NCBI GenBank assembly: GCA_036186865.1
Contig: AP025067.1
Coordinates: 19,428,055 to 19,492,054, forward strand
DNA: 64,000 nt
Direction of reading: 5' to 3'
From: Eustoma russellianum
Taxonomy: Eukaryota; Streptophyta; Magnoliopsida; Gentianales; Gentianaceae
In this document: positions 11,962 to 22,029 of the stretch, piece by piece
Layout: the number at the start of each line of letters is the position of its first letter
Position numbering within the stretch: the first letter of the stretch is position 1
The notes under the pieces: model-generated
The model's input: only the letters and a program-made list of their open reading frames with translations
Told to the model about the DNA's origin: nothing
Database searches by the model: none
Made by a program: the position numbers and the translations under genes

Positions 11962-13465
11962 TGTGATCATTTCAGGGGATTCAACAACCAAATTCAAAGT
12001 GCACTCAAATTCAAACTTAACTTGAATTCAAACTTCACCAAACTTTTGAATTCAAGTTCAAGCACCTCCTACTTATCAAATCAGCTCCTCCAAGACATTA
12101 TTTGGACATCAAACACGGCTGGATACATTGGAGATAACATCTTGCAAGCATTTCAAATTTTAGCTAGAATTTGTTTTAGTTTTGAATTCAAACAATTTTC
12201 AATTTTCAAACAATTATTAGCTAGCTTATTTGAACTAATTTCTGGTCATTTTAAAGGCTGATAGGACGAGCATTGTAGCCTATAATAGAGCCTTTGGCCT
12301 GTTAGAAAGATCAACTTTTGGATGAATAACAATTCTTGATATTTTCTTCACTTCTTTTGAAACTTTGTTTTCTTGGTTTTGCATTAAAAACCTAAGTTAA
12401 GATCCTTCAAAGTTGAGCATTTTGAAGGTGTTGCCATTGCTAAAAGATGCCGTCCAGGTGTGCCATATTGGTTTGCCTGATCAACGACCATCTTGAAGTG
12501 TTGGTCATGCTCATTTGGTCCACACGTTTTTATCACTAAGTAAGCAATGGGAAGTCTTCTTCCTTGTGCCTAACCCTTTGTGAAGGACTTTTGGAAGGTG
12601 GAATTGTTGGAGCCCACGTCTCGTATGCACCATAAAATGGACAAAAGGTATGGTCTTCAAAAGGTAGACAAAAATCCTGAATTTCAGGCTGAAATCACTC
12701 CTTTCGGTGGACTGATTGTTAGACCTCTGTAGATGCCGAATTTGCTCTTGAGTTCTTCTTAAGTGTTGTAGATCACGAGCTGAACTTGAAGTTGGGCTTT
12801 CGAATCATCCAATTTGGAGCTCTGATGAAGGACATATGATGTGTTGAAGTTTCAGCTTCTTCAGGAAAGGGCCTTTGACGCGGATTCAGCAACCTCAACT
12901 TTATGGCGTTTGTTGAGCTTGATAATGAAGGAATCTTAGAAATTCCAAAACAGAAAAGTTGTAGGTTAATGTCTTAGCATTTGGCTCCAACTAGAATAAA
13001 GATAATTCCAGCCGTGGTTAAGGAGACATAGCTGTAATACGAACACTGCTCAAGTCTGGTATTGTCCATCTATTTCAGCTTTGTGTTTACTTTATGCCAT
13101 GGCTTCATTCTTGCTTTCATTGACCTTAAATCAGTTCAAAGTACACCAAAACAATATATAAAATATACTAAGACATGTCTAGTTTAGTTTACAAAAACTT
13201 ATAAAGGAAAGAAAGCTAAGCACTCAACAATATGAACAATACATACAAGATTACCTAATATATTACAAGATGGTTCAAAACTAACTTGAAGCTTGTAGCA
13301 AATGGACCTAATGGAGGCTATCTTGACTTGGTTCATCCTCAACATGCTTGTAAAGAAAGGTTCCCACTTCATGCATCAATTTCTTGGCCATGCTCCTTGT
13401 TATAGGACCTTTTTCTTGCATTTGTGTACCTCTTATTGTGGTTGGTTCTTGGCTGGGGCTCATCA
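11962..13465 (-). mobile_element. Element G: probable 3' LTR (Ty3/gypsy), minus strand
   Basis: Similarity of E1 to element B stops at about 11961, and the sequence then begins TGTGATCATTTC, a plausible LTR terminus. At the other end, CTCATCA (to 13465) is followed by TTCCCCGCCTCTTG, a polypurine tract on the minus strand just after the integrase tail. That gives an LTR of about 1.5 kb. Coding-like sequence continues past the PPT into this LTR (a T-R-S-M-A-K-K stretch near 13380), as is known in some chromovirus elements. No second copy exists in the window, so both ends are inferred. The plus-strand ORF at 11926-12261 has no recognisable content. Confidence 0.4.
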
Positions 13466-16130
13466 TTCCCCGCCTCTTGTAAAGGATTCAACCTCGAATC
13501 TGAATCAATATTAAATGGAGTAAGGTCAGCAACATTAAAAGCTTTAGATATAGAACCATACCTTTCTTCAGGGATGTCAAGGACGTATGCGTTTTCTCAA
13601 AGACTTTGGACAACTTTGAATGGTCCATCGCCTCTTGGCATCAATTTTGATTTCCTTTCCTTAGGAAACCTTTCCTTCCTCAAGTGTAACCAAACAAGAT
13701 CTACAGGTTCAAATATAACAGTCTTACTGTTTTTGTTAGCTCTTTTGGCATACACTTGGTTTTTAGCTTCAAGTTGTGACTTAACCTTTTCATGTAAATC
13801 TTTGACAATTTTAGCTTTACGTTCTCCATCAGTACTAACACATTCATGAACAGGAATGGAGCTAAGTCAAGTGGAGATAAAGGGTTAAAGCCAAAAACAA
13901 CTTCAAAAGGAGAACGCAAAGTACTGCTGCGAACATTCCTACTATATGCAAACTCGATGAAAGCTAAACAATCTTCCCAGTTCTTTAAGTTCGTTTGAAT
14001 TATGACACACAACAATTGTGACAAAGTTCTATTGACTACTTCTGTTTGTCCATTAGTTTTTGGGTGAGCAGTTGTTGAGAAAAGAAGTTTGTACCGAGTC
14101 TACTCCATAGAACACGCCAGAAGTGGCTAGAAACTTTGTATCTCTATCGCTTACAATGGTACGGAGCATGCCATGCAATCTTACAATTTCCTTAAAGAAT
14201 AGGTCAAAAACATGTGTGGCATCATCCACCTTCTTGCATGCAATAAAATGTGCCATCTTAAAAAATCTATCAACAACAACAAAGATGCTATCCTTACCAG
14301 TTTTGGACCTAGGAAATCCTAACACAAAGTCCATTGAAATATCAGTCCAAGGTGAATTTGGAAAAGGCAAAGGAGTGTACAATCCATGAAGTTGTGTTCT
14401 ATATTTAGCTTGCTTGCATGTAATACAACTAGCACATACTTTTTCAACATTCATACGCATGTGTGGCCAGACGAAATACTCCTTAAGCATCTCTAACGTC
14501 ATGAATAAGCCAAAATGACCCATCAAACCTCCTCCATGAGCTTCCTTGATCAGAAGTTCCCTCATTGAACACATTGGTATACATAACTTATGTTCCTTAA
14601 ACAAGAATCCTTCATACAGATAAAACTTACCAAAAGGGGATTCAAGACATGTCTTATAAATGGAACTAAAGTCATGATCAGAGACATACAAATCTTCGAT
14701 AGTTTCAAAACCAAACATGCTACAAATCAATGTAGTAATCAAAGTATATCGACGAGATAGAGCATCAGCAACAATATTGTCTTTTCCTTGTTTATACTTG
14801 ATTACATATGGGAATCGTTCAATGTACTCAACCCACTTTGCATGCCTTTTATTCAGTTTACTTTGGCCCTTAGAGTACTTAAGGCTTTCATGATCAGTGT
14901 GGATCATAAACTCCTCAGGTTGCAAATAATGTTGCCAAGTTTGTAAAGATCTGACTAAGGCAATAAGTTCCTTGTCATAGGTTCAATAGTTCAAGGTTGC
15001 TCCTCTTAACTTCTGACTGAAATAAGCTATTGGTTTCTTAGCTTGATTCAGTACAGCTCCAATGCCAACTCCGCTGGCATCACACTCAACTTCAAACGTG
15101 TCTTCAAAGTTTGGTAGACTTAGGATAATGATAAGGTTAGACATTTCTTAAGTTCATCATAGGATTGTTGTTGTGAGGTTCCCCATTGAAAACTCACATC
15201 CTTCCTAACCAACTCATTGAGGGTGCAGCAATGGTAGAGAAGTATTTGCAAAACGTCTGTAAAAGCTGGCTAGTCCATGAAAGCTCCTAATGTCTCCTTC
15301 AGACTTAGGTGTTGGCCACTCAGTGATGGACTTGACCTTCTCTTGCTGGTCCATCTCAATACCTTCAGCACTGATCACAAAACCTAGGAACACTACTTTC
15401 TTTAAGCAGAATGAACATTTCTTCATATTGGCATATAGTTGCTCCTTTTGCAAAGTTTCAAACACAGCTTTCAAATGGAAAAGGTGTTCACTGATGGATT
15501 TGGAGTAGATAAGGATGTCATCAAAAGTATACTACCACAAAATTCCCAATGGACCTCCTCAAGACCTCATTCATCAACCGCATAATTGTACTAGGGGCGT
15601 TAGTTAGGCCAAAGGGCATGACTAACCACTCATACAATCCAAACTTAGTCTTGAAGGCCGTTTTTCATTCATCTCCTTCCCTAATTCTCACTTGGAAGTA
15701 TCCCTTCTTAAGATCTACTTTGGTAAAGTATCCAGACCCATGTAACATATCCAGCATATCATCCAACCTAGGAATAGGGTATATATACTTTATAATAGTC
15801 TTATTAATTGCTCTACATTCTATGCACATCCTCCAAGATCCATCTTTTTTAGGGACAACTATCACAGGTATCGCACAAGGGCTCATACTTTCTCTCACCT
15901 TACCTTGCTCTAAAAGTTTCTCAACTTGTCTTTGGATCTCCTTAATTTCCTCTAGATTGGCTCTACAAGCAGGTCTATTGGGTAGGACAACCCTTGGAAT
16001 GAAATCTATTTGATGCTCAATGCCTCTTAGAGGTGGTAAACCATTGGGATCTCCTTCAGGGAACAAATTTGAAAACTCTTGCAGTAGGGATGTGACTTCA
16101 CTGGGCAAAGTAGAGGGCAAATCAGATTAA
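13466..16130 (-). pseudogene. Element G: Ty3/gypsy pol, RT to integrase
   Basis: On the minus strand the order RT, RNase H, integrase marks Ty3/gypsy. RT starts within 15665-16120 (VPKKDGSWRMC, FTKVDLKKGYFQ). The YFDD catalytic box near 15520 carries a one-base insertion. RT/connection continues at 15214-15474 (GFVISAEGI, SFHGLASFYRRF). RNase H ends near 14760 (VADALSRR). Integrase follows, with an HHCC zinc finger (H-G-G-G-L-M-G-H ... CASCITC, about 14400-14545) and two core aspartates (MDFVLGFP, VSDRDTKF). The integrase tail runs through 13701-14024 and on to about 13480. Gag and protease are missing: the element is cut at about 16130, where a plus-strand copia LTR fragment begins. The RT sequence resembles plant chromoviruses; no chromodomain was recognised. 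Confidence 0.85.
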
Positions 16131-16143
16131 GAAAATAAGGTTT

Positions 16144-16937
16144 CTGTGTAACTCCATCAACCCTGTGGTAAGGTGTTCTTTGTGTTGTGTGATTAGTGCT
16201 AACCGAGGAAGGTGTCCTCTAAGACTGGAGTAGGTTGTTTATAACCGAACCAGTATAAAATTTCTGGTGTCATTTACTTTCAGCACTTACTTTCTGTTTC
16301 AGCACTGTTTATCGTTTTTAATCATGTTTGTAAAAATAGTAAACGAATTTCAAAAATTACGAAACTTTTCATAATAATAGAAATACGTCTAAAGGTTCTT
16401 TTTGCGCAAGTTTCAACCCTTTTGGACAAGTATAAGTCATCCAAACGTCCAAAGTCCTGAGACTAGTGCAGTCTTATTTTCAGGCTTGCAAAGGTTGAGA
16501 CTTTGATCGTATTTGACTAACTTCCCAACAGAATTTTTCAAAACTGTTTCAACCCATTTAAATATAACTAATAAGGGGTTAGTAATTAAATTTTCAGAGC
16601 ATTTGGAATTAAGGACAAATAGGAATTAATTTTTCAAAACAGACTACCAGGTCTGGCAGATTTGTGCAATCTGACCATCAACGATTTTTCAAGGGGTTAG
16701 AGGTTGAATTTTGATCTGAAATTTTTAGGAGATACTCAGAACATTTGAGGCTAATTTCTCTCCAAATTTCAGAATTTTAAAGACCGGAAACCTAGTTTTC
16801 AAATTGTTTTAATACTAGTCCTGGAAACAGAAACTTTTTTCAGAAGTTGGGTTTTTGGTTTAAAACTATTTTAAAAACCACATTTTCCGCACCCACTATT
16901 CAACCCCTCTTTCTAGTGGTGCCTTGCGGATCCTACA
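16144..16937 (+). mobile_element. Element D: 5' LTR remnant (last ~0.8 kb)
   Basis: From TGTAACTCCATCAACC on, this sequence runs parallel to 31693-32493, the 3' LTR of D, at roughly 95 percent identity by eye. It ends GCGGATCCTACA directly before a tRNA-Met primer site. The first ~2.2 kb of the LTR are missing, replaced by truncated gypsy element G. Inside it lies GTTCGGTTATAA-type sequence (reverse strand) common to all the SIRE-like LTRs here. Confidence 0.85.
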
Positions 16938-16939
16938 AG

Positions 16940-16951
16940 TGGTATCAGAGC
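16940..16951 (+). other. Primer binding site of D (initiator tRNA-Met)
   Basis: TGGTATCAGAGC, complementary to the 3' end of plant initiator tRNA-Met, two bases after the LTR end. It fixes D as plus-strand and defines where reverse transcription would start. Confidence 0.9.
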
Positions 16952-16993
16952 GCAGACACACTCATAACAAGGAGATCCAACGATCTTAGTGAG

Positions 16994-17440
16994 ATGGCAA
17001 CCACTAGCGACAAAACCAAGCAAGAAGGTATGTCAAGGCAAAGGCATCCACCCTTTGATAGTGAGGTAAATTCCAATTCCGATTTTGAACTATATTTTAA
17101 TTATTTGTATGTTGAATATCTTGAATTACATAAGTTTGCTGGAACTCTTGCAAAAGAAAAGAAACGCTTAATTGAAGACAAGAAATCGTTAGAATCCTCT
17201 AACGCAAATCTTGTATGTCAATTAAACGATTCGAAAGAGGAATCATCAAATTTGATTGTGTCATTGAGATCTGAAATTCAATCCTTGAAATCCGAAAATA
17301 CAGTAATGAAAGCCGAGATCTCAGATTTGAGATCAAAAAACAAAGATCTAGAAAAGACGGTAAAACAATTCGATAGAGGAACTTGCACGCTAGATCGTCT
17401 CATTTCTTCTCAAAACATGACAGTGATAAAACTGGATTAG
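16994..17440 (+). CDS. Element D: truncated gag, coiled-coil part only
   Basis: This 148-codon ORF starts at the first ATG after the primer site (MATTSDKTKQEGM). It jumps straight to the region that in element B follows the zinc knuckle (SDFELYFNYLYVEYLELHKF), then a long heptad-like stretch at residues 50-135 (KKSLESSNANL, LRSEIQSLKSEN, ISDLRSKNKDLEKTVKQF). The RNA-binding gag core and the CCHC knuckle present in B and C are absent, removed by an internal deletion. The frame opens upstream into the LTR (16847), but the ATG after the PBS is the expected start. Whether it is translated is unknown; a free coiled-coil gag piece could in principle join helper particles, which is inference. Confidence 0.6.
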   Translation: MATTSDKTKQEGMSRQRHPPFDSEVNSNSDFELYFNYLYVEYLELHKFAGTLAKEKKRLIEDKKSLESSNANLVCQLNDSKEESSNLIVSLRSEIQSLKSENTVMKAEISDLRSKNKDLEKTVKQFDRGTCTLDRLISSQNMTVIKLD

Positions 17441-17950
17441 GATACAGTGAGACAAACGAAGCATCATCTAAACCATCCAAGTTTGTTTTGTCTAAGTAAG
17501 TAGACACTTCAAAGGCATGCGTAGCGCCTAAAGTAACGCAAAGACCCCCTCTCCCCTCATCTCGTCATATCTCTTCTTCATATCATACGAAGTATAATTA
17601 TGTGCCGTATAAATATGAGAAGAATACTAGTACACCACTCATCTCATCTCATCGTGCTCCTTATCATACAAAGAGAAATCATGTACCATATAGAAAGCCA
17701 CTGATGCATATGCGACATTCTATCATAAAAATGCATCTGGATCATTTCCGTGCATGCAAACCAAAAACGAAAACCATACTATATGCATGATGGGATTCTC
17801 GGCCAAAGATCAAATGCATTTGCCCGTAACGTATATTATGTTGCGTTTTCATCCCCTTTCTCACCTTTTGTAAGACCTAGGAAGGCCACCCAAATTTGGG
17901 TACCAAAAGGAACACTCTCAAAGGGTTGAATAAATAACCCTTAAGAACAC
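17441..17950 (+). pseudogene. Element D: decayed linker between gag and 3' end
   Basis: In shifting frames this matches the gag/pol linker of B at 62240-62600: H/Y/P-rich sequence such as PYKYEKNTSTP and YHTKRNHVPYRKP, ending in a stretch equal to B's PKGT region (ACCAAAAGGAACACTC near 17907). Protease, integrase, RT and RNase H are all missing after it. Confidence 0.65.
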
Positions 17951-18019
17951 ACCTTTGAGATTATTTAAAATACATGATTTTTTCTTCTTTACATGCGCTT
18001 TTGATTGTCTTTCCAAAAT

Positions 18020-18187
18020 AAAGGGGGAGAGAATGCATGATTTAAGGGGAGAGAGAAAGATCAATTGCACAAATCAAGGGGGAGAGAATTCAAAATTCAA
18101 AATTGAATTTGTGCACGGTTGGAGGGGGAGCGACAAGATTTAAATCATGAATGTAGGTTATTTTGTAAATCATCAAAAGGGAGAGAT
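18020..18187 (+). other. Purine-rich 3' region and polypurine tract of D
   Basis: Several G-rich runs (AAAGGGGGAGAGAATG, AAGGGGGAGAG, GGAGGGGGAG) lead to AAAAGGGAGAGAT (18175-18187), which abuts the 3' LTR. The multiple PPT-like runs match the pyrimidine tracts before the pol end of B (58825-59030). Confidence 0.8.
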
Positions 18188-18406
18188 TGTTGAGAAAAGG
18201 GGGTTTGAGTGATTTCAAAATGCATGATTTAAATAACGTAAAATAAAGAAATGCATGACATATTTCATGACATGACACGTTGTTGCATAAAACTTGCCTT
18301 ATATAGTTCATATATAATGTTGTCGTACTAACGAGTCATGAAACTTTAAAGCTAACATCAAAGGGCAATTATTTGTTGTGTTTGAACTATTTTCAGGTGC
18401 CATCAT

Positions 18407-18468
18407 TAATGAACTAAATTAGTTCATTAAGTGAAGTACTTAGTTAAATAAACTAAGTAGTTCATTAA
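18407..18468. repeat. Palindrome cluster in D LTR
   Basis: TAATGAACTAA, one base, TTAGTTCATTA (11-bp arms, 18407-18429) is followed by a second imperfect inverted repeat (ACTTAGTT ... AACTAAGT). The same pair lies at the matching LTR position in B (58493-58552), and a reduced version in E1 (8215-8277). Confidence 0.75.
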
Positions 18469-18994
18469 AGGAAGCTATATTTGGAAAAGGCACAAAGGCA
18501 ACAAGTTGAAGAATGGAAAGTTCTCTTCACCCTCTCCACACGTTTTTATATATATTTTTATGTATATTCAGATTTTTATAAAAAGGCACATACACATATA
18601 TTCCAACGTACTACCAACACGTTATATATTTTATATACGCACGTTAACGTCACACCATTATACTTAACTCATATTTATGAGTATATTCAGGCCTTATATC
18701 ATATGATATAAGTCATGGTGATGACAAATTTATTACGACACGTTAAAAGGTTCTAAACCGAAAATTGTCGTATCGGACGAATACCGAAACTTCGCCAACG
18801 TGTCATGTACTTGCCATAAATAGATGACCAGCCCCTACACTTCAAAAATGGCCACAAATTTCGTGGCTTTCATGATATGTACAGCCATAAAATCATTCCA
18901 TGTTGCCACACACAAATCACCCGACATTAAGGCCAAATTGTGGAGATTCCAATTTCAATTTTGTCACATGGTTTAGGCGCCACTTTAAGATCAG

Positions 18995-18999
18995 CCTAA
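18995..18999. repeat. Target-site duplication of C, left copy
   Basis: CCTAA, repeated at 30275-30279. Removing C and one copy restores the sequence order seen in the uninterrupted B LTR (its CCAAG at the matching point). Confidence 0.9.
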
Positions 19000-21746
19000 T
19001 GTTGGACCGTGCACCTGCAATGAACACCACTAGAGAGGGGGGATAGTGGTTAGCGGAAATTACACTACAACCCTTTGTTAAAAACTCCTTTGAAAACAGA
19101 ATCTGAGACCACCTCAGATTCAGAACCCGTATTTAAAAATTCACAAATAATTGTACACAACTCCAAAAATTATGAAACTTTTCAGAATTGAACTTTAATG
19201 AGTTAACAAGGCTCTGTCCAAAAATCAGACAAAAATAAGATCGTTGGCCCTTCAAACAAATAAAAAGATTCAGATGATCAATCTGGACAGAATTGGACAG
19301 AATGTTGCTGATTTTGCAAATAGTGTTTCTCTTTGAATACTCAACCAAAAATGTTGATCTTTATATCAAACACTCCTTAGGATGTGTAGATGAAGTTTCC
19401 AAAAGGCCCTGACCTTAAATGATTCTTGAAAAATACAGAATTTAAGTTTTCTCAAAACTGGTTAGATTGCAGCCAGATTGGAGCAGTTATCTTGCAAAGA
19501 CTGAAAGACTAACTTTACCTTGCTCAAATCAAGTGATTTATTGAAAAGAAATATAACAGTCTGAAGTATACCTCCATCAAAAATCACGAATTTTGAAAAT
19601 ATTTAGCTATTTTTTTAAATTGTGTGAAGTTGGGTGAAAACTGCAGTCAAAAACGGGCAGAAAACAGAAATAAAAAACAAGAGAAGAACACCGAGGATTT
19701 ATCCTGGTTCGGTCAATGTGACCTACTCCAGTCCCAAGGAACCCTTTCCTTGGATTTCACTATGAAATGAACACCTTACAACAAGAGCCAAGCTTGATCC
19801 TTGGGTTATACACCAACCCTACTCAAGACTTGGATAATCACCTTCTAAGCAACACTTAGTTGCAACTCCTCTAACACCTATTGATGTAGCCTTATAAAGA
19901 TGGCCAATAAATCTTATAATGAAGCTCAAGAGGCTTGTAGCTCAGCACAATACAACAAAAACACCTTTGCTACAATGAACAAAACAACAACAACAAGAAG
20001 ATGAAGATGAAAGCTAGACAATTCAACAAGTGCTTGTGAGCTTCAAGTGTGTTTCATCTTCTTCACCCAATGCCTCTATTTATAGTGTGATTTGAGCCTT
20101 AAAGATAAGAATGCACATGTGTCATGTCACCATCTTCATCATCAATTCCAAATGTCTTCTCATCATTGGTTAGCCTTGTACACTTGGCAAAATAAAACAC
20201 AATGATTGGTCCACCTTGGCAACTCTTTGTTGGCCGAATTTAACACCTTGGCAAGTCATAATTATCCTTTGCAAAATGAAGATAATAAGAAGGATAATGC
20301 CACAAGAATACCTCAATTTCTAGTCTTGAAAATAGGCATGTGGGATTTACCATTTCAAAGTCAAATTTCAGCTCCAAAATTTGAAAGTAGCCGTTGGCTA
20401 CCATGCATTTTCCAACCAATATATTTTGCTTTTTCTTAATAAAACAAGAAAGGATAATACCACCAAATTATCCCCAACTTCAAGCACCATAATAAGACAT
20501 GTAAAGTCTTCATTTGACTTCAAAAATCTGCTGAAAATATCCAAGAAAAAGCATATAGTCGTTGTCTATATTTGAAATTTTCAAGTTGGCAATTTTGCCA
20601 ACTAGCTCCTTTTGGTTGGTCCATTGTCTCCAACTCATAAAATGAACTCCACATCATATCCACCAACATATTCACGTTTTTAAACATATATTTGTGTGTA
20701 GCAACTCAGATTTTTGAAGAAGAAATAAATAGATAACAATTGACAAGATTATGTCAACGTGTAACACCGAAATTCCCAAATATTTCTTCTTATATGTCAA
20801 GAATGTTTCCACACATTGACACCTTTAATATCCCTGAATAGTGATGATAAATATCCTCTTATAACATATATAAGAGGGTCTTCAAGAAAAAAATAGAATG
20901 TGACATCTCAAATCGTCACATATTCAGCTGTAGTTAATAATATCATTGGTTGAGAGAATAAGATATAAATCACCATATTATCTTCAAAATAAATAACACA
21001 GCTCCAAAATGAAGATAATAATATGCTCAAGAGATTCTTTGAGTGAAAATACCATAAATACCCTTGGGGGTGTGAAATGACCAAAATACCCCTGGTGTGA
21101 GAAAACTCCAGAAATGACCCCGATGGTCAGAAATAACCATGATACCAACTTTATCATCATAAATAGTAGAAGAATATGCCCTTGAAATATTTCCACCATA
21201 TCATGTTCCTACAAAACTCAAAATACCAATTTTGCCCTTTTTGGTAAGTTGTAGAACTTCCAAGGCATGTTAGTCACAAGACAATAATAATCACCAAAAA
21301 CACATAATAATCACATAATGAACATATATAATTCATATACAAATGAAAACAATCATTTTAACACATTTTAGAAAATTAGTTCTAAAAATCCTAGACATCG
21401 ATCGATCGAAGTGCCTCAGCTTCAGAGATCGATGTTTCACAGAAAGTTTCAGAGTTTACCTCTGACCTACATCGATCGATCGAAGTGAGGGTTCGATGTA
21501 CATCGATCGGTTGATGTGTCTCAGGTTGGAGATCGATGTCTCAGTCAAGAGGTCTTATACTTTCTTGCCTTACATAGATCGATCGATGTGAGAGATCTAT
21601 GTACATAGATCGATCGATGTGCAACAACCTGAGAGATCGATGTCAATTTTTTCAATTTTTAATTACATATAACACCATGTGTGACATTTTTAAGTATTCA
21701 CCACTTAAAATCATGACTTTGAAAATTATCCAAACATATTTCAACA
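19000..21746 (-). mobile_element. Element C: 3' LTR
   Basis: 2747 bases from TGTTGGACCG to ...ATTTCAACA. On the minus strand it starts with the CGATCGATCG-palindrome array (21395-21643), a U3-like position. The R/U5 end has the motif CACCACTAGAG plus a G-run seen in all SIRE-like LTRs here. The other copy is 27519-30274. Small ORFs such as 20206-20439, duplicated at 28728-29012, occur in both LTRs only because the LTRs are duplicates. Confidence 0.92.
21395..21643. repeat. Array of CGATCGATCG palindromes in C 3' LTR
   Basis: Five near-copies of the 18-19-base palindrome ACATCGATCGATCGATGT, with variants GAAGTG or ACATAGATC at the ends. They alternate with half-sites such as GAGATCGATGT at intervals of about 40-60 bases. 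The array lies 100-350 bases from the LTR start on the coding strand and is repeated in the other LTR (29921-30170). Confidence 0.85.
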
Positions 21747-21759
21747 TTCTCCCCCTTTT
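21747..21759 (-). other. Polypurine tract of C
   Basis: The minus strand has AAAAGGGGGAGAA directly before the LTR start. Further G-runs lie at 21860-22010 on the same strand. Confidence 0.85.
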
Positions 21760-22029
21760 GGATGATTTTCAAATAACCTAACATGATTTTAATGTCACAA
21801 CTTATAACCAAAAGTTTTAACCAAATGTTTTCAACTTCTCAACTTTTAAATAGTAATAGTATGTTTCTCCCCCTCAACTCATACTCTTTCCCTTAACCTA
21901 TGCTCCAAAATTTGTACCAATTAAAACTTATCATATGATTCATCATGACTTACCAACTAAAATTCATGACTTACCAACTAAAATCATGTTCTTATTCTAT
22001 CTCCCCCTTTATTTTCCAAATCATGCAAA

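Larger units (their letters stand above)
18188..18999 (+). mobile_element. Element D: 3' LTR, first part (split by element C)
   Basis: It starts TGTTGAGAAAAGGGGG and runs parallel to the reverse complement of 58818-57960 in the B LTR. It stops at CCTAA (18995-18999), the target-site copy, and resumes at 30280. Joined, the LTR is about 3.03 kb, close to B's 3.08 kb. It contains the palindrome cluster at 18407-18468. Confidence 0.9.

Noticed and set aside
11926..12261. 111-codon plus-strand ORF
   Set aside because: It spans the E1-G junction and the probable G LTR; S/N/F-rich without any motif.
16847..16993. Longer start for the D gag ORF
   Set aside because: The extra codons are LTR and primer-site sequence; the ATG after the PBS is the expected start.
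20206..20439. Small gene present twice (also 28728-29012)
   Set aside because: Both copies lie at the same place in the two LTRs of C; the duplication is the LTR pair and not a conserved gene.
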